Translations under genes and position numbers: made by a program
Shown: piece by piece, positions 24,806 to 34,492 of the stretch
How the letters are laid out: each line of letters opens with the position of its first letter
How positions within the stretch are numbered: the stretch's first letter is position 1
The notes under the pieces: generated by a model
The model's input: only the letters and a program-made list of their open reading frames with translations
What the model was told of the DNA's origin: nothing
Databases searched by the model: none
NCBI GenBank assembly: GCA_017551675.1
Contig: JAFZLC010000046.1
Location: forward strand, 1-37,319
DNA: 37,319 nt
Origin: Paludibacteraceae bacterium
Lineage (GTDB): Bacteria; Bacteroidota; Bacteroidia; Bacteroidales; Paludibacteraceae
Reading direction: 5' to 3'

Positions 24806-26119
24806 ATGCAAAAGTTTCTTTCGACATACATAAAAGGTGATAAGATCATCTGGGGACTTGTCATTACGATGATGTTGATATCCGCCTTCACCATGTACAG
24901 CGCATCTAGTTCGTTGGCACATAAGGCAGCATCTCGTGGTGGCTACTATTACGCTCCAGTGTGGTCGCACGTTTTATTCCTGCTCGGAGGATTGGCTGTC
25001 GTGTTCTTTGTTCATCGTATACCTTTCCGATTTATCATCGGATTATCCAAACCATTCTATTTCATCTCGATCATTCTCTTGATTTTAACGCCTTTGATTG
25101 GTGTTGAGGCGAATGGTGCAAAGCGTTGGCTTCAGATAGGTCCGATTCTATTCCAACCTTCAGAGTTGGCTAAACTCTTTACGATACTCTTCTTGGCAAG
25201 TGCTTTGGCCAAATACCAGAATCAGAAGAATGTCTCCCCTGATGATGGATTGCTAAAATATCTGCTGATCTTGGGTGTCCCTTCGGTCATTATTGCTACC
25301 GAAAACCTCTCCACCTTCATCCTTCTGATGATGATTGGGTTTATGATGATGTTCTATGCCCGATTGTCATTCAAATTAATTCTGAAGATGATTGGTGTGG
25401 GTGCTCTGGCTGTTGCTTTGGGCGTGGGTGCTTTGATGTTGATACCTGAGGAGAGTACACCTGCTGTGACCTCTGTCTCTGCAGAACAGACAGCTGTCTC
25501 GGTGAAACCTCGTGGTGTCTTTCATAGAGCATTGACGTGGAAACATCGTATCATGCGTCACTTTGAAGAGGATCAGCCACATGATGAAAACTACAAACTG
25601 AATGATCAGACCTATCAGGAAGATCGTGCCAAGATAGCAGTGGCTAGTGGTAAATGGTTCGGATTGGGAATAGGTAACAGTATACAAAGAGACTTCCTCC
25701 CATTGGCGTATGCCGATTTCATCTTCTCCTTGATGGTCGAGGAGGTGGGTGTCCTTGCCTTGTTTGTTCTTCTCCTTTACTTGATTTTCCTATATCGAGT
25801 GGGTGTGCTAATCCGACAGTATTGCAACTCAGTGGTGCAGTCGTTGGTGGTGTTGGGACTCTCCTCTATGATCATGGTGCAGACATACATCAATGTATTC
25901 ATTGCCGTGGGACTCTTCCCAGTCTCTGGTCAGCCTCTTCCTCTCTATAGTAGGGGAGGAACCTCTATTTTGATTACATGCTTGTATTTCGGCATCATCT
26001 TATGTGTTAGTAATGAGGCAATGTCGCAATCGGCATTGAAGAAGGAGGAGAAGACAAGTACTCCGAAGAAAAAGGAGACAAAGGAGGAACCTCTCGAATT
26101 GGAGGCGCAAACAGAGTGA
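24806..26119 (+). CDS. ftsW: Septal peptidoglycan polymerase FtsW
   Basis: 437 residues of the SEDS family with about ten membrane helices. Landmarks: the N-terminal AFTMYSASSSLA, ANGAKRWLQIGPILFQPSELAKL (helix-loop that carries the SEDS signature), the long periplasmic loop with NYKLNDQTYQEDRAKIAVASG, and GLFPVSGQPLPLYSRGG near the C-terminus. It polymerises glycan strands from lipid II with FtsI. The extra loop around 215-250 (PEESTPAVTSVSAEQTAVSV) is hydrophilic and poorly conserved. The charged C-terminal tail (about 405-437; KKEEKTSTPKKKETKEEP) is cytoplasmic. Confidence 0.95.
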   Translation: MQKFLSTYIKGDKIIWGLVITMMLISAFTMYSASSSLAHKAASRGGYYYAPVWSHVLFLLGGLAVVFFVHRIPFRFIIGLSKPFYFISIILLILTPLIGVEANGAKRWLQIGPILFQPSELAKLFTILFLASALAKYQNQKNVSPDDGLLKYLLILGVPSVIIATENLSTFILLMMIGFMMMFYARLSFKLILKMIGVGALAVALGVGALMLIPEESTPAVTSVSAEQTAVSVKPRGVFHRALTWKHRIMRHFEEDQPHDENYKLNDQTYQEDRAKIAVASGKWFGLGIGNSIQRDFLPLAYADFIFSLMVEEVGVLALFVLLLYLIFLYRVGVLIRQYCNSVVQSLVVLGLSSMIMVQTYINVFIAVGLFPVSGQPLPLYSRGGTSILITCLYFGIILCVSNEAMSQSALKKEEKTSTPKKKETKEEPLELEAQTE

Positions 26120-26158
26120 TTGATATGATAATGTGTAATAAATATAAAGATTGATAAT

Positions 26159-27262
26159 ATGGCAAAATTAAAATTTATCGTTAGCGGAGGAGGAACAGGA
26201 GGACATATATTCCCTGCTATCTCTATTGCCAATGCTTTGAAAAAGAAAAGACCAGATGCTGAATTTCTTTTTGTGGGCGCAGAAGGACGTATGGAGATGG
26301 AAAGAGTTCCAAATGCGGGATACGAGATTAAAGGTTTGCCAGTGGCAGGCTTTGACAGAAGTAACTTGTTGAAGAATTTCAAGGTACTAGTCAAATTGTT
26401 CAAAAGTCTTAGAATGGCAAAGAAGATTGTCAAAGAATTCTCTCCTAACGTAGTTGTAGGTGTGGGTGGATATGCGAGTGGACCTACCTTGTATGCGGCT
26501 AATTCATTAGGCATTCCTACTTTGCTACAAGAACAGAACTCTTATGCAGGCGTAACCAACAAACTGTTGGCTAAGAAGGCTGCAAAGATCTGTGTGGCTT
26601 ACGATCATATGGACCGATTCTTCCCTGCCGAGTCTATCATATTAACAGGTAACCCTGTCCGTCAGAATGTTTTGGAAGCGGCTCCGAAAGCACAGGAAGC
26701 TTACGACTTCTTCAACTTCACGCCAGAAAAGAAGACCTTGCTGATCATTGGCGGTAGTTTGGGCGCTCGTACAATCAACCAGAGTGTGTTGGCTGGATTG
26801 GAAAAACTGAATGAATCGGGTATTCAAGTCATCTGGCAAACAGGTAAGATCTATATCGAAAACATCCGAAAAGCTGTGGAGGGAAAAGAGTTGCCATTCA
26901 TTCAAATCACAGATTTTGTGAAACGTATGGATTATGCTTATTCCATTGCTGATTTGGTAGTGTCTCGTGCGGGCGCTAGTTCTATCTCAGAACTATGCTT
27001 GTTGGGTAAACCTTCCATATTGGTTCCTTCTCCTAATGTGGCAGAGGATCATCAGACGAAGAATGCACAAGCTTTATCTTCAGTCGGTGCTGCAGTGATG
27101 ATTGCTGATGCTGATGCTCCAGCTAAGATGGTGGACGAAGCACTTGCTTTGATACAAGACACAGATCAACTTGAATCATTGGCTAAAGGAGCTAAATCTT
27201 TAGCTCAATTGGACTCTGCTGATCGTATAGCGGATGAGGTACTTAAATTAGTAAAAGAATGA
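26159..27262 (+). CDS. murG: UDP-GlcNAc:lipid I GlcNAc transferase MurG
   Basis: 367 residues with a GT-B fold. The first glycine loop is SGGGTGGHIFPA (9-20). Others are VVVGVGGYASGP, QEQNSYAGVTNK, LLIIGGSLGARTIN and VSRAGASSISELCLLGKPSILVP, which includes the UDP-GlcNAc site. The enzyme converts lipid I to lipid II at the cytoplasmic face of the membrane. Its stop overlaps the murC start (ATGA), so the two are coupled in translation. Confidence 0.97.
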   Translation: MAKLKFIVSGGGTGGHIFPAISIANALKKKRPDAEFLFVGAEGRMEMERVPNAGYEIKGLPVAGFDRSNLLKNFKVLVKLFKSLRMAKKIVKEFSPNVVVGVGGYASGPTLYAANSLGIPTLLQEQNSYAGVTNKLLAKKAAKICVAYDHMDRFFPAESIILTGNPVRQNVLEAAPKAQEAYDFFNFTPEKKTLLIIGGSLGARTINQSVLAGLEKLNESGIQVIWQTGKIYIENIRKAVEGKELPFIQITDFVKRMDYAYSIADLVVSRAGASSISELCLLGKPSILVPSPNVAEDHQTKNAQALSSVGAAVMIADADAPAKMVDEALALIQDTDQLESLAKGAKSLAQLDSADRIADEVLKLVKE

Positions 27263-28638
27263 TATTAAAAAAGAACATATATTTCTTGGGTATCGGTGGT
27301 ATCGGTATGAGTGCCCTGGCTCGCTATTTTAAGGCGAAAGGGTTTTCAGTGGCTGGCTACGACCGTACTCCCTCTGCTTTGACAAAAGCGTTGGAACAAG
27401 AGGGTATTCTTATTCATTATGAGGATGATGTCAATAAGATCCCTTCAGACTTCCGTACGCCAGATGAGACAGTGGTGGTGTTTACCCCTGCTGTACCTGC
27501 AACGATGTCGGAGATGGTTTGGTTTAAGGAACATCAGTTTATTGTTCAGAAACGTTCTCAGATATTAGGTGAGATCACTCGAATGCAGAAGGGATTGTGT
27601 GTCTCTGGTACGCATGGAAAGACCACTACATCAACCATACTTTCTCATTTGCTTCATCAGTCGTCTGTGGATTGCAACGCCTTCTTAGGTGGTATATCTA
27701 AGAACTATGAGACGAATCTGTTGCTTTCGGATAAGAGTGATTTGGTGGTTATCGAGGCAGATGAGTTTGACCACTCTTTTTTGACGCTGTCTCCTTATAT
27801 GGCTGTTGTCACGGCAGTGGATGCCGACCATTTGGATATCTATGGAACCGTAGAGGCCTATAGAGCAGGTTTTGAGGAGTTCACCTCATTGATTCGTCCT
27901 GATGGAGTCCTGTTGATTAAAGAGGGACTTCCCATCCATCCTCAGTTGCAAAAGGGTGTGAAGCGTTACACCTATTCAGTGGATAAGGGTGATTTCCACG
28001 CTACCAATATTCGTATTGGAAACGGCGAAATCTTTTTCGACTTTGTGACGCCATCAGAGGTGATTAAAGATATTCAATTGGGTGTTCCAGTTTATGTGAA
28101 TATCGAGAATGGTGTGGCAGCTATGGCAATAGCATGGATGAATGGTGTGACAGCAGATGAGTTGCGTGCAGGCATGCTCTCTTATTCGGGTGTGAAACGT
28201 CGTTTTGATTTTCATATCAAATCCGATAAGATAGTTCTTTTGGATGACTATGCACACCATCCAAATGAGTTGAAGTCAAGCATAGAGTCCGTTCGTCGCT
28301 TGTATGAAGGCAGAAAGTTGACGGTTGTTTTTCAACCACATTTGTATACGAGAACGAGAGACTTGGCGGATGATTTCGCATCGGTACTTTCGTTGGCAGA
28401 TGAGTTAATCTTATTGGATATCTATCCAGCCAGAGAGAAGCCTATTCCAGGGGTCACATCACAAATGTTGTTGGATAAGGTATCGGTAACAAATAAGAAA
28501 CTGTTTACAAAAGATGAGTTGGTGGCTTCGGCAGACTATCATGACTATGATGTTATGCTGATGGTGGGAGCTGGCGATCTGGACCTTCTGATTCCAGAGA
28601 TCGAGCACCGCTTGAGAAAGAGACTTCAGGTGATATAA
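27259..28638 (+). CDS. murC: UDP-MurNAc:L-alanine ligase
   Basis: 459 residues. N-terminal YFLGIGGIGMSALARYF binds the UDP part; the ATP loop is VSGTHGKTTTS (115-125); VIEADEFDHSF, VVTAVDADHLDIY and DDYAHHPNEL follow. It catalyses the first amino-acid addition to UDP-MurNAc in the cytoplasm. It overlaps murG by 4 bp. Its place next to murG and before ftsQ is the common arrangement. Confidence 0.97.
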   Translation: MILKKNIYFLGIGGIGMSALARYFKAKGFSVAGYDRTPSALTKALEQEGILIHYEDDVNKIPSDFRTPDETVVVFTPAVPATMSEMVWFKEHQFIVQKRSQILGEITRMQKGLCVSGTHGKTTTSTILSHLLHQSSVDCNAFLGGISKNYETNLLLSDKSDLVVIEADEFDHSFLTLSPYMAVVTAVDADHLDIYGTVEAYRAGFEEFTSLIRPDGVLLIKEGLPIHPQLQKGVKRYTYSVDKGDFHATNIRIGNGEIFFDFVTPSEVIKDIQLGVPVYVNIENGVAAMAIAWMNGVTADELRAGMLSYSGVKRRFDFHIKSDKIVLLDDYAHHPNELKSSIESVRRLYEGRKLTVVFQPHLYTRTRDLADDFASVLSLADELILLDIYPAREKPIPGVTSQMLLDKVSVTNKKLFTKDELVASADYHDYDVMLMVGAGDLDLLIPEIEHRLRKRLQVI

Positions 28639-28663
28639 TTCTTAAATGTCAAATTAGAAGCGT

Positions 28664-29410
28664 ATGGCAACAAAAATTAATTGGAGAAAAGTAGGACATG
28701 TAACAGTCTTTATATTGATTGTTGCTTATTTGTCTGCATCCATTTCAGTTTTTGCTCTCCGTTCAGACGAACGGATATGTAGCTCTTGTCGGGTGACGAT
28801 AGAGGATAGTTTGACATTACGCTTTGTTTCGAAAAAAGAGGTGCTTTCGTTCTTGGAGCAGGATAAGTTGAGTCCGTTGGGTGTACGAGGAGAGATGATA
28901 GACCCTGCTAAGATAGAGAAGTCGTTGGAGAATAAGTCACGTATCAAGAAGGCAGATTGTTACATTACACCTTCAGGTAGGGTGAACATATCGATTTATC
29001 AACGTGAACCGATCCTGCGTGTGATGACTGAGAAATCGAATTATTATGTGGATCGAGACGGTGAGGTAATGCGCATTGCAGAGAACTTTGCAGCATACGT
29101 TCCTGTTGTGACAGGATGTGTGACAGAGAAATTTGCGAAGGGCGAATTGTATGAATTTGCACTCTTCTTGCATGATGATGCATTTTGGAATGCGTTTGTA
29201 GAGCAGATTGATGTGAACGAACGAGAGGAGTTGATTATTGTTCCTCGCGTTGGAAACCAAATAGTCAAGCTTGGCAAGTTGGAAGGTTATCAAAAGAAAC
29301 TGGACAAGTTGTTTCAGGTTTATAAAAACGGATTTAATAAACTGGGCTGGAATTGCTATAAGGAGATTAACCTTATGTATGAAGGACAGGTGGTATGTAC
29401 GAAAAAATGA
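28664..29410 (+). CDS. ftsQ: Cell division protein FtsQ
   Basis: 248 residues: a short cytoplasmic N-terminus, one transmembrane helix (VTVFILIVAYLSASISVFAL, about 13-32) and a periplasmic part with a POTRA-like region (about 45-110) and an FtsQ beta domain (IYQREPILRVMTEKSNYYVDRDGEVM). FtsQ links FtsL/B to other divisome proteins. The sequence diverges from proteobacterial FtsQ, but position between murC and ftsA, topology and the R(E)PxxR...YVDxDG block agree. A pair of cysteines, CSSC (39-42), lies just after the membrane segment. Confidence 0.9.
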   Translation: MATKINWRKVGHVTVFILIVAYLSASISVFALRSDERICSSCRVTIEDSLTLRFVSKKEVLSFLEQDKLSPLGVRGEMIDPAKIEKSLENKSRIKKADCYITPSGRVNISIYQREPILRVMTEKSNYYVDRDGEVMRIAENFAAYVPVVTGCVTEKFAKGELYEFALFLHDDAFWNAFVEQIDVNEREELIIVPRVGNQIVKLGKLEGYQKKLDKLFQVYKNGFNKLGWNCYKEINLMYEGQVVCTKK

Positions 29411-29440
29411 ATTGCAATTCAAATATAAATATTGAGCTTT

Positions 29441-30766
29441 ATGGAGAATATGGATTTTAGTAAATTATCGGTTGCGATCGATTTGGGGAGTTCCAAAGTG
29501 AAGGGCGCCATCGGTTATGTTAATGAGGCAGGTCGGTTCGTCTGCATCACATCCGATACAGAGCAGTCTTCAGGAATTTGCCGAGGCTATGTAAAAAACA
29601 TTAGTGAAGCGGCTGGCCGTGTGAAAAATTTAATGACCAAGCTGAAAAACAGATTGATTAATTGGGCTAAGAAAGAGGATTATTTGCCAGAGGGGTATAG
29701 ACTGACAATAGATAAAGTTTATGTCTCTATTTCTGCAGCTGACACACAAGGCGTTTTCAAAACAATCGTGCGTAATTTGCCGCACGAGGAGGTGACAGAG
29801 GATTTGATCCAAAGCATGTTGGAAGAGAACGAGAAGTCTGCGAAAAAAGCCTATAGTAACAATATGGACTATCTGATGTCCATTCCACAACGTTATATTT
29901 TGGATGGTTTTGAAGAAGAGACTCCTGTGGGATGTGTATGTAATCAGTTGTCTGTTGTGATACAGAATATATTGGTGAAGAAGGATTTGCTTTACAATAT
30001 AAAAACATGCTTTGAGAGAGCAGGTTATCCGAATGTGGAGTTCTGCCTTTCTCCATTGTCCATGGCGAATGTTGTCTTGACTGAACAAGAGAGAATGGAT
30101 GGTTCGGCACTGATTGATTTTGGTGCTATGGATACCTCTGTCTCATTGTTCCAAAACAAAACGCTGAAATATGTATATATTCTACCTAAAGGAAGCAACC
30201 ATATCACAAAAGATCTCCAAGAATTGAAGGTGCCAGAAGATAAAGCTCAAACGATTAAACACAATGTATGTGCGGCACCAGGATTTAAGGAACCATGCTA
30301 TTTCACCATGATGGTATGTGGTGAGGAGCGCTATTTCGAAAGCGAAGTGGTCTCTCGTATAGTAGAGGATCGTTTGAATAAGATACTTTCTCAGGTTGAG
30401 GCGGTGATATCGTATGTGATGTCCCTCCAAGATATCAATCAGATCGTATTGGTCGGTGGAGGCTCAAAACAACAGTTTTTGAAGGAAAAGGTAGAGGCAA
30501 CCTTGGGTATTTCCACTCGATTGGGTTCTGTGATTGATATGGGAGATGATACTAGAATACTTCCTTTCGCAGCTGTGTTGGGTACACTCTATAATGCACA
30601 AGGCGGTTCTGTCGTTTTGGAAGAAATCGAACAAACAGTTACGAAACCAGAGAAGAAACAAACGGTAGGAGGAAAGTCTTTCGCTCAGAAGGTAAAAGCA
30701 ACGGTTGGTTCTTTCATGGATGATCTTTTCAAAGACCCAGGAGCACAGGATAGCGATAAGATGTAA
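29441..30766 (+). CDS. ftsA: Cell division protein FtsA
   Basis: 441 residues in the actin/Hsp70 fold. The longest frame would begin with TTG at 29432; the first ATG at 29441 (MENMDFSKLSVAIDLGSSKVKG) is preferred. Phosphate-1 motif is AIDLGSSKVKG; phosphate-2 ALIDFGAMDTSVSLF; adenosine motif QIVLVGGGSKQQFL. The SHS2 (1C) domain lies at about 85-170. The C-terminal helix VKATVGSFMDDLFKD is amphipathic and should bind the inner membrane. FtsA tethers FtsZ filaments to the membrane and recruits later divisome proteins. Confidence 0.96.
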   Translation: MENMDFSKLSVAIDLGSSKVKGAIGYVNEAGRFVCITSDTEQSSGICRGYVKNISEAAGRVKNLMTKLKNRLINWAKKEDYLPEGYRLTIDKVYVSISAADTQGVFKTIVRNLPHEEVTEDLIQSMLEENEKSAKKAYSNNMDYLMSIPQRYILDGFEEETPVGCVCNQLSVVIQNILVKKDLLYNIKTCFERAGYPNVEFCLSPLSMANVVLTEQERMDGSALIDFGAMDTSVSLFQNKTLKYVYILPKGSNHITKDLQELKVPEDKAQTIKHNVCAAPGFKEPCYFTMMVCGEERYFESEVVSRIVEDRLNKILSQVEAVISYVMSLQDINQIVLVGGGSKQQFLKEKVEATLGISTRLGSVIDMGDDTRILPFAAVLGTLYNAQGGSVVLEEIEQTVTKPEKKQTVGGKSFAQKVKATVGSFMDDLFKDPGAQDSDKM

Positions 30767-30839
30767 TGCCTTACCTCATAAAGCATCGCTTTTTATTTGA
30801 ATTGAAAATAAAATTAACAAGAAATTAAAAATATAGGTT

Positions 30840-32339
30840 ATGGATGACGTAATACACATAGGCATGGGAATCGGAGAGATTACAGCCGAAAAACCAGTGA
30901 TAAAGGTGATTGGCGTTGGTGGAGGTGGTACCAATGCGGCTAATCACATGTATGATTTAGGTATCAATAATGTCGACTTCGTTGTTTGTAATACAGACAA
31001 TCAGTCGTTGCTCAACTCTCCTGTACCTACTAAGATACAGTTGGGTATGGACGGACTTGGTGCTGGTAATGCGCCTGAAAAAGGACGTGAGGCAGCTAGC
31101 TACTCTTTGGAGAGAATCAAGGATTTATTACAAGACTCTACCAAGATGGTGTTCGTAACCGCTGGAATGGGTGGTGGTACGGGAACAGGTGCTGCTCCGC
31201 TTATCGCCAAGACAGCAAAGGATATGGGTATCCTTACGATTGGTATTGTCACAATTCCATTTAAGTTTGAGGGAAAACGTCGTATCAACCAAGCCTTAAA
31301 GGGAGTGGAGGAGATGCGTAAGTGTGTCGATTCCATTTTGGTGATTAGCACGGAACGTATTAGCAAAATATATCCAGACTTCACATTGGAAAAGGCTTTT
31401 GCCTTTGCAGATGATATTTTGGCAACTGCGGCAAAAGGTATTGCAGAGATTATCACATTGCCTGGTTATATTAACGTTGACTTAGAGGATGTGAAGACCG
31501 TCATGACTAATAGTGGATCTGCCGTGATGGGTTCAGCCAAGGCTTCAGGAAAAGATAGAGCATTGTCGGCTATCCAAAACTCATTGGATTCTCCATTGTT
31601 GCTTTCTACCAATTTGAATGGAGCTAAAGATATCTTGTTAAACATTGCGTATGGTGCAAATGGTATCTTGGTGGATGAGTTGATGACAATCACAGATTAT
31701 TTGCAGGATGAGGTTCAATTTGATGAAAACCAAATTATCTGGGGTGCCACTAAAGATCCTAAGTTGCAGGATGACGAGTTGTGTATTACAATCGTGGCAA
31801 CAGGCTTCCCTGAGAGCGAGATCGATGCAGCTATCATTGGTTCTAAAAATGATAATGCAGCAACTTACGGAGGCAAAATCAGAACAATCAGTTTGGATGA
31901 CAGCCATTCTGATGGTAGACCAAATATGAATGGAGGTGGTCAGTGGCAGAATGGTGTGCCACAATCACAACCATACGGAAACCCAGGTCAATCATACGGT
32001 CAGACATACGGCAATCCTGCGCAATCATACGGTAACCCAGATTTAAGACAAGTGGGTGCTCAATCCTATGTGAGTGCGCCTGCAGCTAACAATCCATCCG
32101 ATGGATTGTATTCAAAGTATTATGATTCTCCTGCGACTCAAAAGATGAATAAACCGACTACGGAAACAGTTGAGTCGCTTCCACAACAACCTATCATGTT
32201 TGAGGATGAGGATAACGATGATGGTCCGATCTCAAACTTGAACAGTTCTTCATCTTCCTACGAGTCTTCTCGCTTCTCTTTGACAGACGAGAATGGATTG
32301 AATGATAAGAATGATTTCCTTCATTCAAATGTAGATTAA
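30840..32339 (+). CDS. ftsZ: Cell division GTPase FtsZ
   Basis: 499 residues. The tubulin-type GTPase domain holds GVGGGGTNAANHM (from residue 25), the signature GMGGGTGTGAAP (about 110-121) and the T7 loop NVDLEDVKTVM. The C-terminal subdomain ends near 345. The rest, about 150 residues, is a long flexible linker with QSYG-type repeats (GNPGQSYGQTYGNPAQSYGNP region split over residues 375-400) and poly-Ser/acidic stretches. The extreme C-terminus (NDFLHSNVD) replaces the E. coli-type DIPAFLR peptide. FtsZ forms the Z-ring. The 73-bp gap from ftsA is the widest in the cluster, leaving room for an extra promoter. Confidence 0.97.
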   Translation: MDDVIHIGMGIGEITAEKPVIKVIGVGGGGTNAANHMYDLGINNVDFVVCNTDNQSLLNSPVPTKIQLGMDGLGAGNAPEKGREAASYSLERIKDLLQDSTKMVFVTAGMGGGTGTGAAPLIAKTAKDMGILTIGIVTIPFKFEGKRRINQALKGVEEMRKCVDSILVISTERISKIYPDFTLEKAFAFADDILATAAKGIAEIITLPGYINVDLEDVKTVMTNSGSAVMGSAKASGKDRALSAIQNSLDSPLLLSTNLNGAKDILLNIAYGANGILVDELMTITDYLQDEVQFDENQIIWGATKDPKLQDDELCITIVATGFPESEIDAAIIGSKNDNAATYGGKIRTISLDDSHSDGRPNMNGGGQWQNGVPQSQPYGNPGQSYGQTYGNPAQSYGNPDLRQVGAQSYVSAPAANNPSDGLYSKYYDSPATQKMNKPTTETVESLPQQPIMFEDEDNDDGPISNLNSSSSSYESSRFSLTDENGLNDKNDFLHSNVD

Positions 32340-32387
32340 AGGTGTGTTTTATAACTAGTAGAAAATAACTTATTAATTCGTACAGAT

Positions 32388-32837
32388 ATGGCTTTATTTG
32401 ATCAAGTAAATGACGACATTAAAAAGGCTATGCTAGCAAGAGACAAAGTCTCTTTAGAGGCATTGCGTGGTATAAAAAAAGAGTTTTTAGAGGCAAAAAC
32501 AGCAAAGGGAGCTAACGATCAGCTTTCTGATGAAACAGCTATCAAGATCCTTCAAAAGATGGTGAAACAAAGAAAAGAATCGGCTGCCATCTTCACAGAG
32601 CAGAACCGTCCTGAACTTGCTGAAGGCGAGTTGGCTGAGGCTGCTGTAATTGAGAAATATCTCCCTGCTCAGATGTCTGACGAGGAGTTGACCGCTGCCA
32701 TCAAAGAGATCATTGCTGAGGTGGGTGCTACATCTGCTAAAGAGATGGGTAAAGTGATGGGTGTGGCTTCTAAGAAATTAGCTGGTAAGGCTGAAGGAAA
32801 AGCTATCTCTGATAAGGTGAAGAGCTTATTGGCTTAA
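32388..32837 (+). CDS. GatB/YqeY domain protein
   Basis: 149 residues, the usual size of stand-alone YqeY proteins. It aligns with the family through LFDQVNDDIKKAMLARDKVSLEALRGIKKEF, KMVKQRKESAAIF, AAVIEKYLPAQMSDEEL and GKVMGVASKKLAGKAEGK. The domain is the tRNA-binding tail of GatB; in isolated form its role is unclear, possibly tRNA-linked. It follows ftsZ by 48 bp and probably belongs to the end of the same transcript. Confidence 0.92.
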   Translation: MALFDQVNDDIKKAMLARDKVSLEALRGIKKEFLEAKTAKGANDQLSDETAIKILQKMVKQRKESAAIFTEQNRPELAEGELAEAAVIEKYLPAQMSDEELTAAIKEIIAEVGATSAKEMGKVMGVASKKLAGKAEGKAISDKVKSLLA

Positions 32838-32857
32838 TATAACCCTGTAATTAAATT

Positions 32858-33778
32858 ATGGCAGTAAAAGATTGTATCAAACCAGCCTTCCTGCGTCCGA
32901 AAGACAAGGTGGCTATTGTTTCGCCTGCAGGTGCAGTGGATCCTGCATTGATTGATGGTGCTTGTGCTACGTTGATCTCCTGGGGATTGGTTCCTGTTGT
33001 GGGAGCCTATGCAAAAGGTAAATATGGACGTTATGCTGGTACAGATGAACAACGTTTGTTTGATTTGCAACAAGCGATGGATGATCCTTCTATTGCTGCT
33101 ATCCTTTGCGGACGTGGTGGTTATGGGGCTCTTCGTATAGTTGACAAACTCTGTTTCAAGGGCTTTGCTCAACGTCCTAAATGGTTGATTGGCTTCAGTG
33201 ATATCACAACTCTGCATTCACGTTTTGAGAAAGAAGGATTCGCCTCTATTCATGGTGTCATGGCAAAGGCCTTGGCTCATCAGAATGATAACAAAAAAGC
33301 GGTTTCGACACTGAAAAACATGTTGTTTGGAAAGGAGGTCTCTTACAAAGTTGCCAAAGGAAAGAAATACAACCGAATCGGTGTAGCTTCTGGTGAGTTG
33401 GTGGGAGGAAACCTCTCTCTATTATATGCTTTGACAGGAACTTCGTATGCTATACGTCCGGAGGGTAAAATCTTGTTTATCGAGGACCTGAGTGAACGTC
33501 TATATCATATTGATCGTATGGTTCAGAATTTGCGTTTGGCAGGTGTTTTTGATGGAATAAAGGGTTTGGTGTTAGGACAGTTTGCCGATATCGAACCAGA
33601 TCGTTCTATGAATCAAACGTTGGAAGAGATCTTTTTGGCGGCAGTGGGAGATAGAGATATTCCTATTGCGTTCGGTTTCCCATTCGGTCATGTGACGGAT
33701 AATCGTGCGCTTATGCATGGAGCGCCAGTGGAACTGAAGGTGAGAGAGGAGGGGGCTGAACTCTCGTTTATTGGTTGA
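32858..33778 (+). CDS. ldcA: LD-carboxypeptidase, peptidase family S66
   Basis: 306 residues. The S66 triad can be read: Ser114 in IGFSDITTLH, Glu209 in FIEDLSERLYHIDRM, His278 in FGFPFGHVTDNRALM. GRGGYGALRIVD is the conserved turn before the nucleophile. LdcA cleaves the terminal D-Ala from muropeptide tetrapeptides in the cytoplasm during cell-wall recycling, which fits its place at the end of the cell-wall cluster. MccF-like self-immunity peptidases share the fold, but context favours recycling. No signal peptide. Confidence 0.9.
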   Translation: MAVKDCIKPAFLRPKDKVAIVSPAGAVDPALIDGACATLISWGLVPVVGAYAKGKYGRYAGTDEQRLFDLQQAMDDPSIAAILCGRGGYGALRIVDKLCFKGFAQRPKWLIGFSDITTLHSRFEKEGFASIHGVMAKALAHQNDNKKAVSTLKNMLFGKEVSYKVAKGKKYNRIGVASGELVGGNLSLLYALTGTSYAIRPEGKILFIEDLSERLYHIDRMVQNLRLAGVFDGIKGLVLGQFADIEPDRSMNQTLEEIFLAAVGDRDIPIAFGFPFGHVTDNRALMHGAPVELKVREEGAELSFIG

Positions 33779-33797
33779 TAGTTTTTGTGGCTAAAAT

Positions 33798-33825
33798 ATA
33801 GGTGGGGTGATAAAAACCCACCTAT
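33798..33825. terminator. Stem-loop between convergent ldcA and lipoprotein genes
   Basis: ATAGGTGGG pairs perfectly with CCCACCTAT across a 10-nt loop. It is 20 bp after the ldcA stop and 10 bp before the end of the opposing gene. The T-run is poor on either strand, so efficiency is uncertain. Confidence 0.6.
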
Positions 33826-33835
33826 AAATATTTCA

Positions 33836-34492
33836 TCAAAATTCTATATGCTTTGTTGCTGATATAGTACCTCCTTCGTCAAAGGTTATTGAAATTGTTA
33901 GATTGAAATTGTGGGTGAGAGTCGGTTTGGGCAGATAGAAGCCTATACCACCATACCAAAGACTTTTTTCATTTTTTGAAAAATCTTTAAATGGTTTCTC
34001 TACATATTGACAGTGTTCCATATTTTTAGGGTAATCATTTAATACAAACTCGCCCCATGATTGTATTCCGACAAATAACACATCACTTAAGTCATCACCT
34101 GCATGATGGGCTTCGTCATAATCCTTGTCGGCAATAATTGAAATGTTTTCTATAGGATATGCAATAGCATAGCCCAAATAGTATGTTTTCCCCCACCATG
34201 TAGTGTCATGGTATTTCTTTACAAAATAGTCGTACATTGGATGTTTGTTTTCATTGTCGTTCGGTGCTTCTCCAGACAACACATATTCTCCATCCAAACA
34301 GAATCCCACCAAAATGGAATCCTCTCCGATAAAATTCCATGATAAACCTATAATAGAGTCAGGCATTATGTATTTTTGAATGGCATGATTGGAATACCAT
34401 GTTGCTTCTGGTTCTTCCTGATTCTTACATGATTGTATAATTATAGTTGTGAAGATCAACAACAATACTTTTGATATGGTGAGTTTGCGCAT
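33836..34492 (-). CDS. Hypothetical lipoprotein coupled to a C10-protease remnant
   Basis: 218 residues from the ATG at 34492 (MRKLTISKVLLLIFTTIIIQSCKN), a lipoprotein signal with lipobox QSC (Cys22). Another ATG lies at 34501, but 34492 forms a TAATG overlap with the stop of the upstream C10-protease fragment and gives a cleaner signal. The body has no motif I can name. It is rich in aromatic residues and acidic, with ATWYSNHAIQKYIMPDSIIG, EYVLSGEAPNDNENKHPMYD and ITFDEGGTISATKHIEF at the C-terminus. The coupled position suggests it once served the protease, for example as an inhibitor or anchor. Function unknown. Confidence 0.7.
   Translation of the reverse strand: MRKLTISKVLLLIFTTIIIQSCKNQEEPEATWYSNHAIQKYIMPDSIIGLSWNFIGEDSILVGFCLDGEYVLSGEAPNDNENKHPMYDYFVKKYHDTTWWGKTYYLGYAIAYPIENISIIADKDYDEAHHAGDDLSDVLFVGIQSWGEFVLNDYPKNMEHCQYVEKPFKDFSKNEKSLWYGGIGFYLPKPTLTHNFNLTISITFDEGGTISATKHIEF

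Noticed and set aside
29432-29440. TTG start for ftsA
   Set aside because: It adds only MSF before an ATG that gives the normal FtsA N-terminus.
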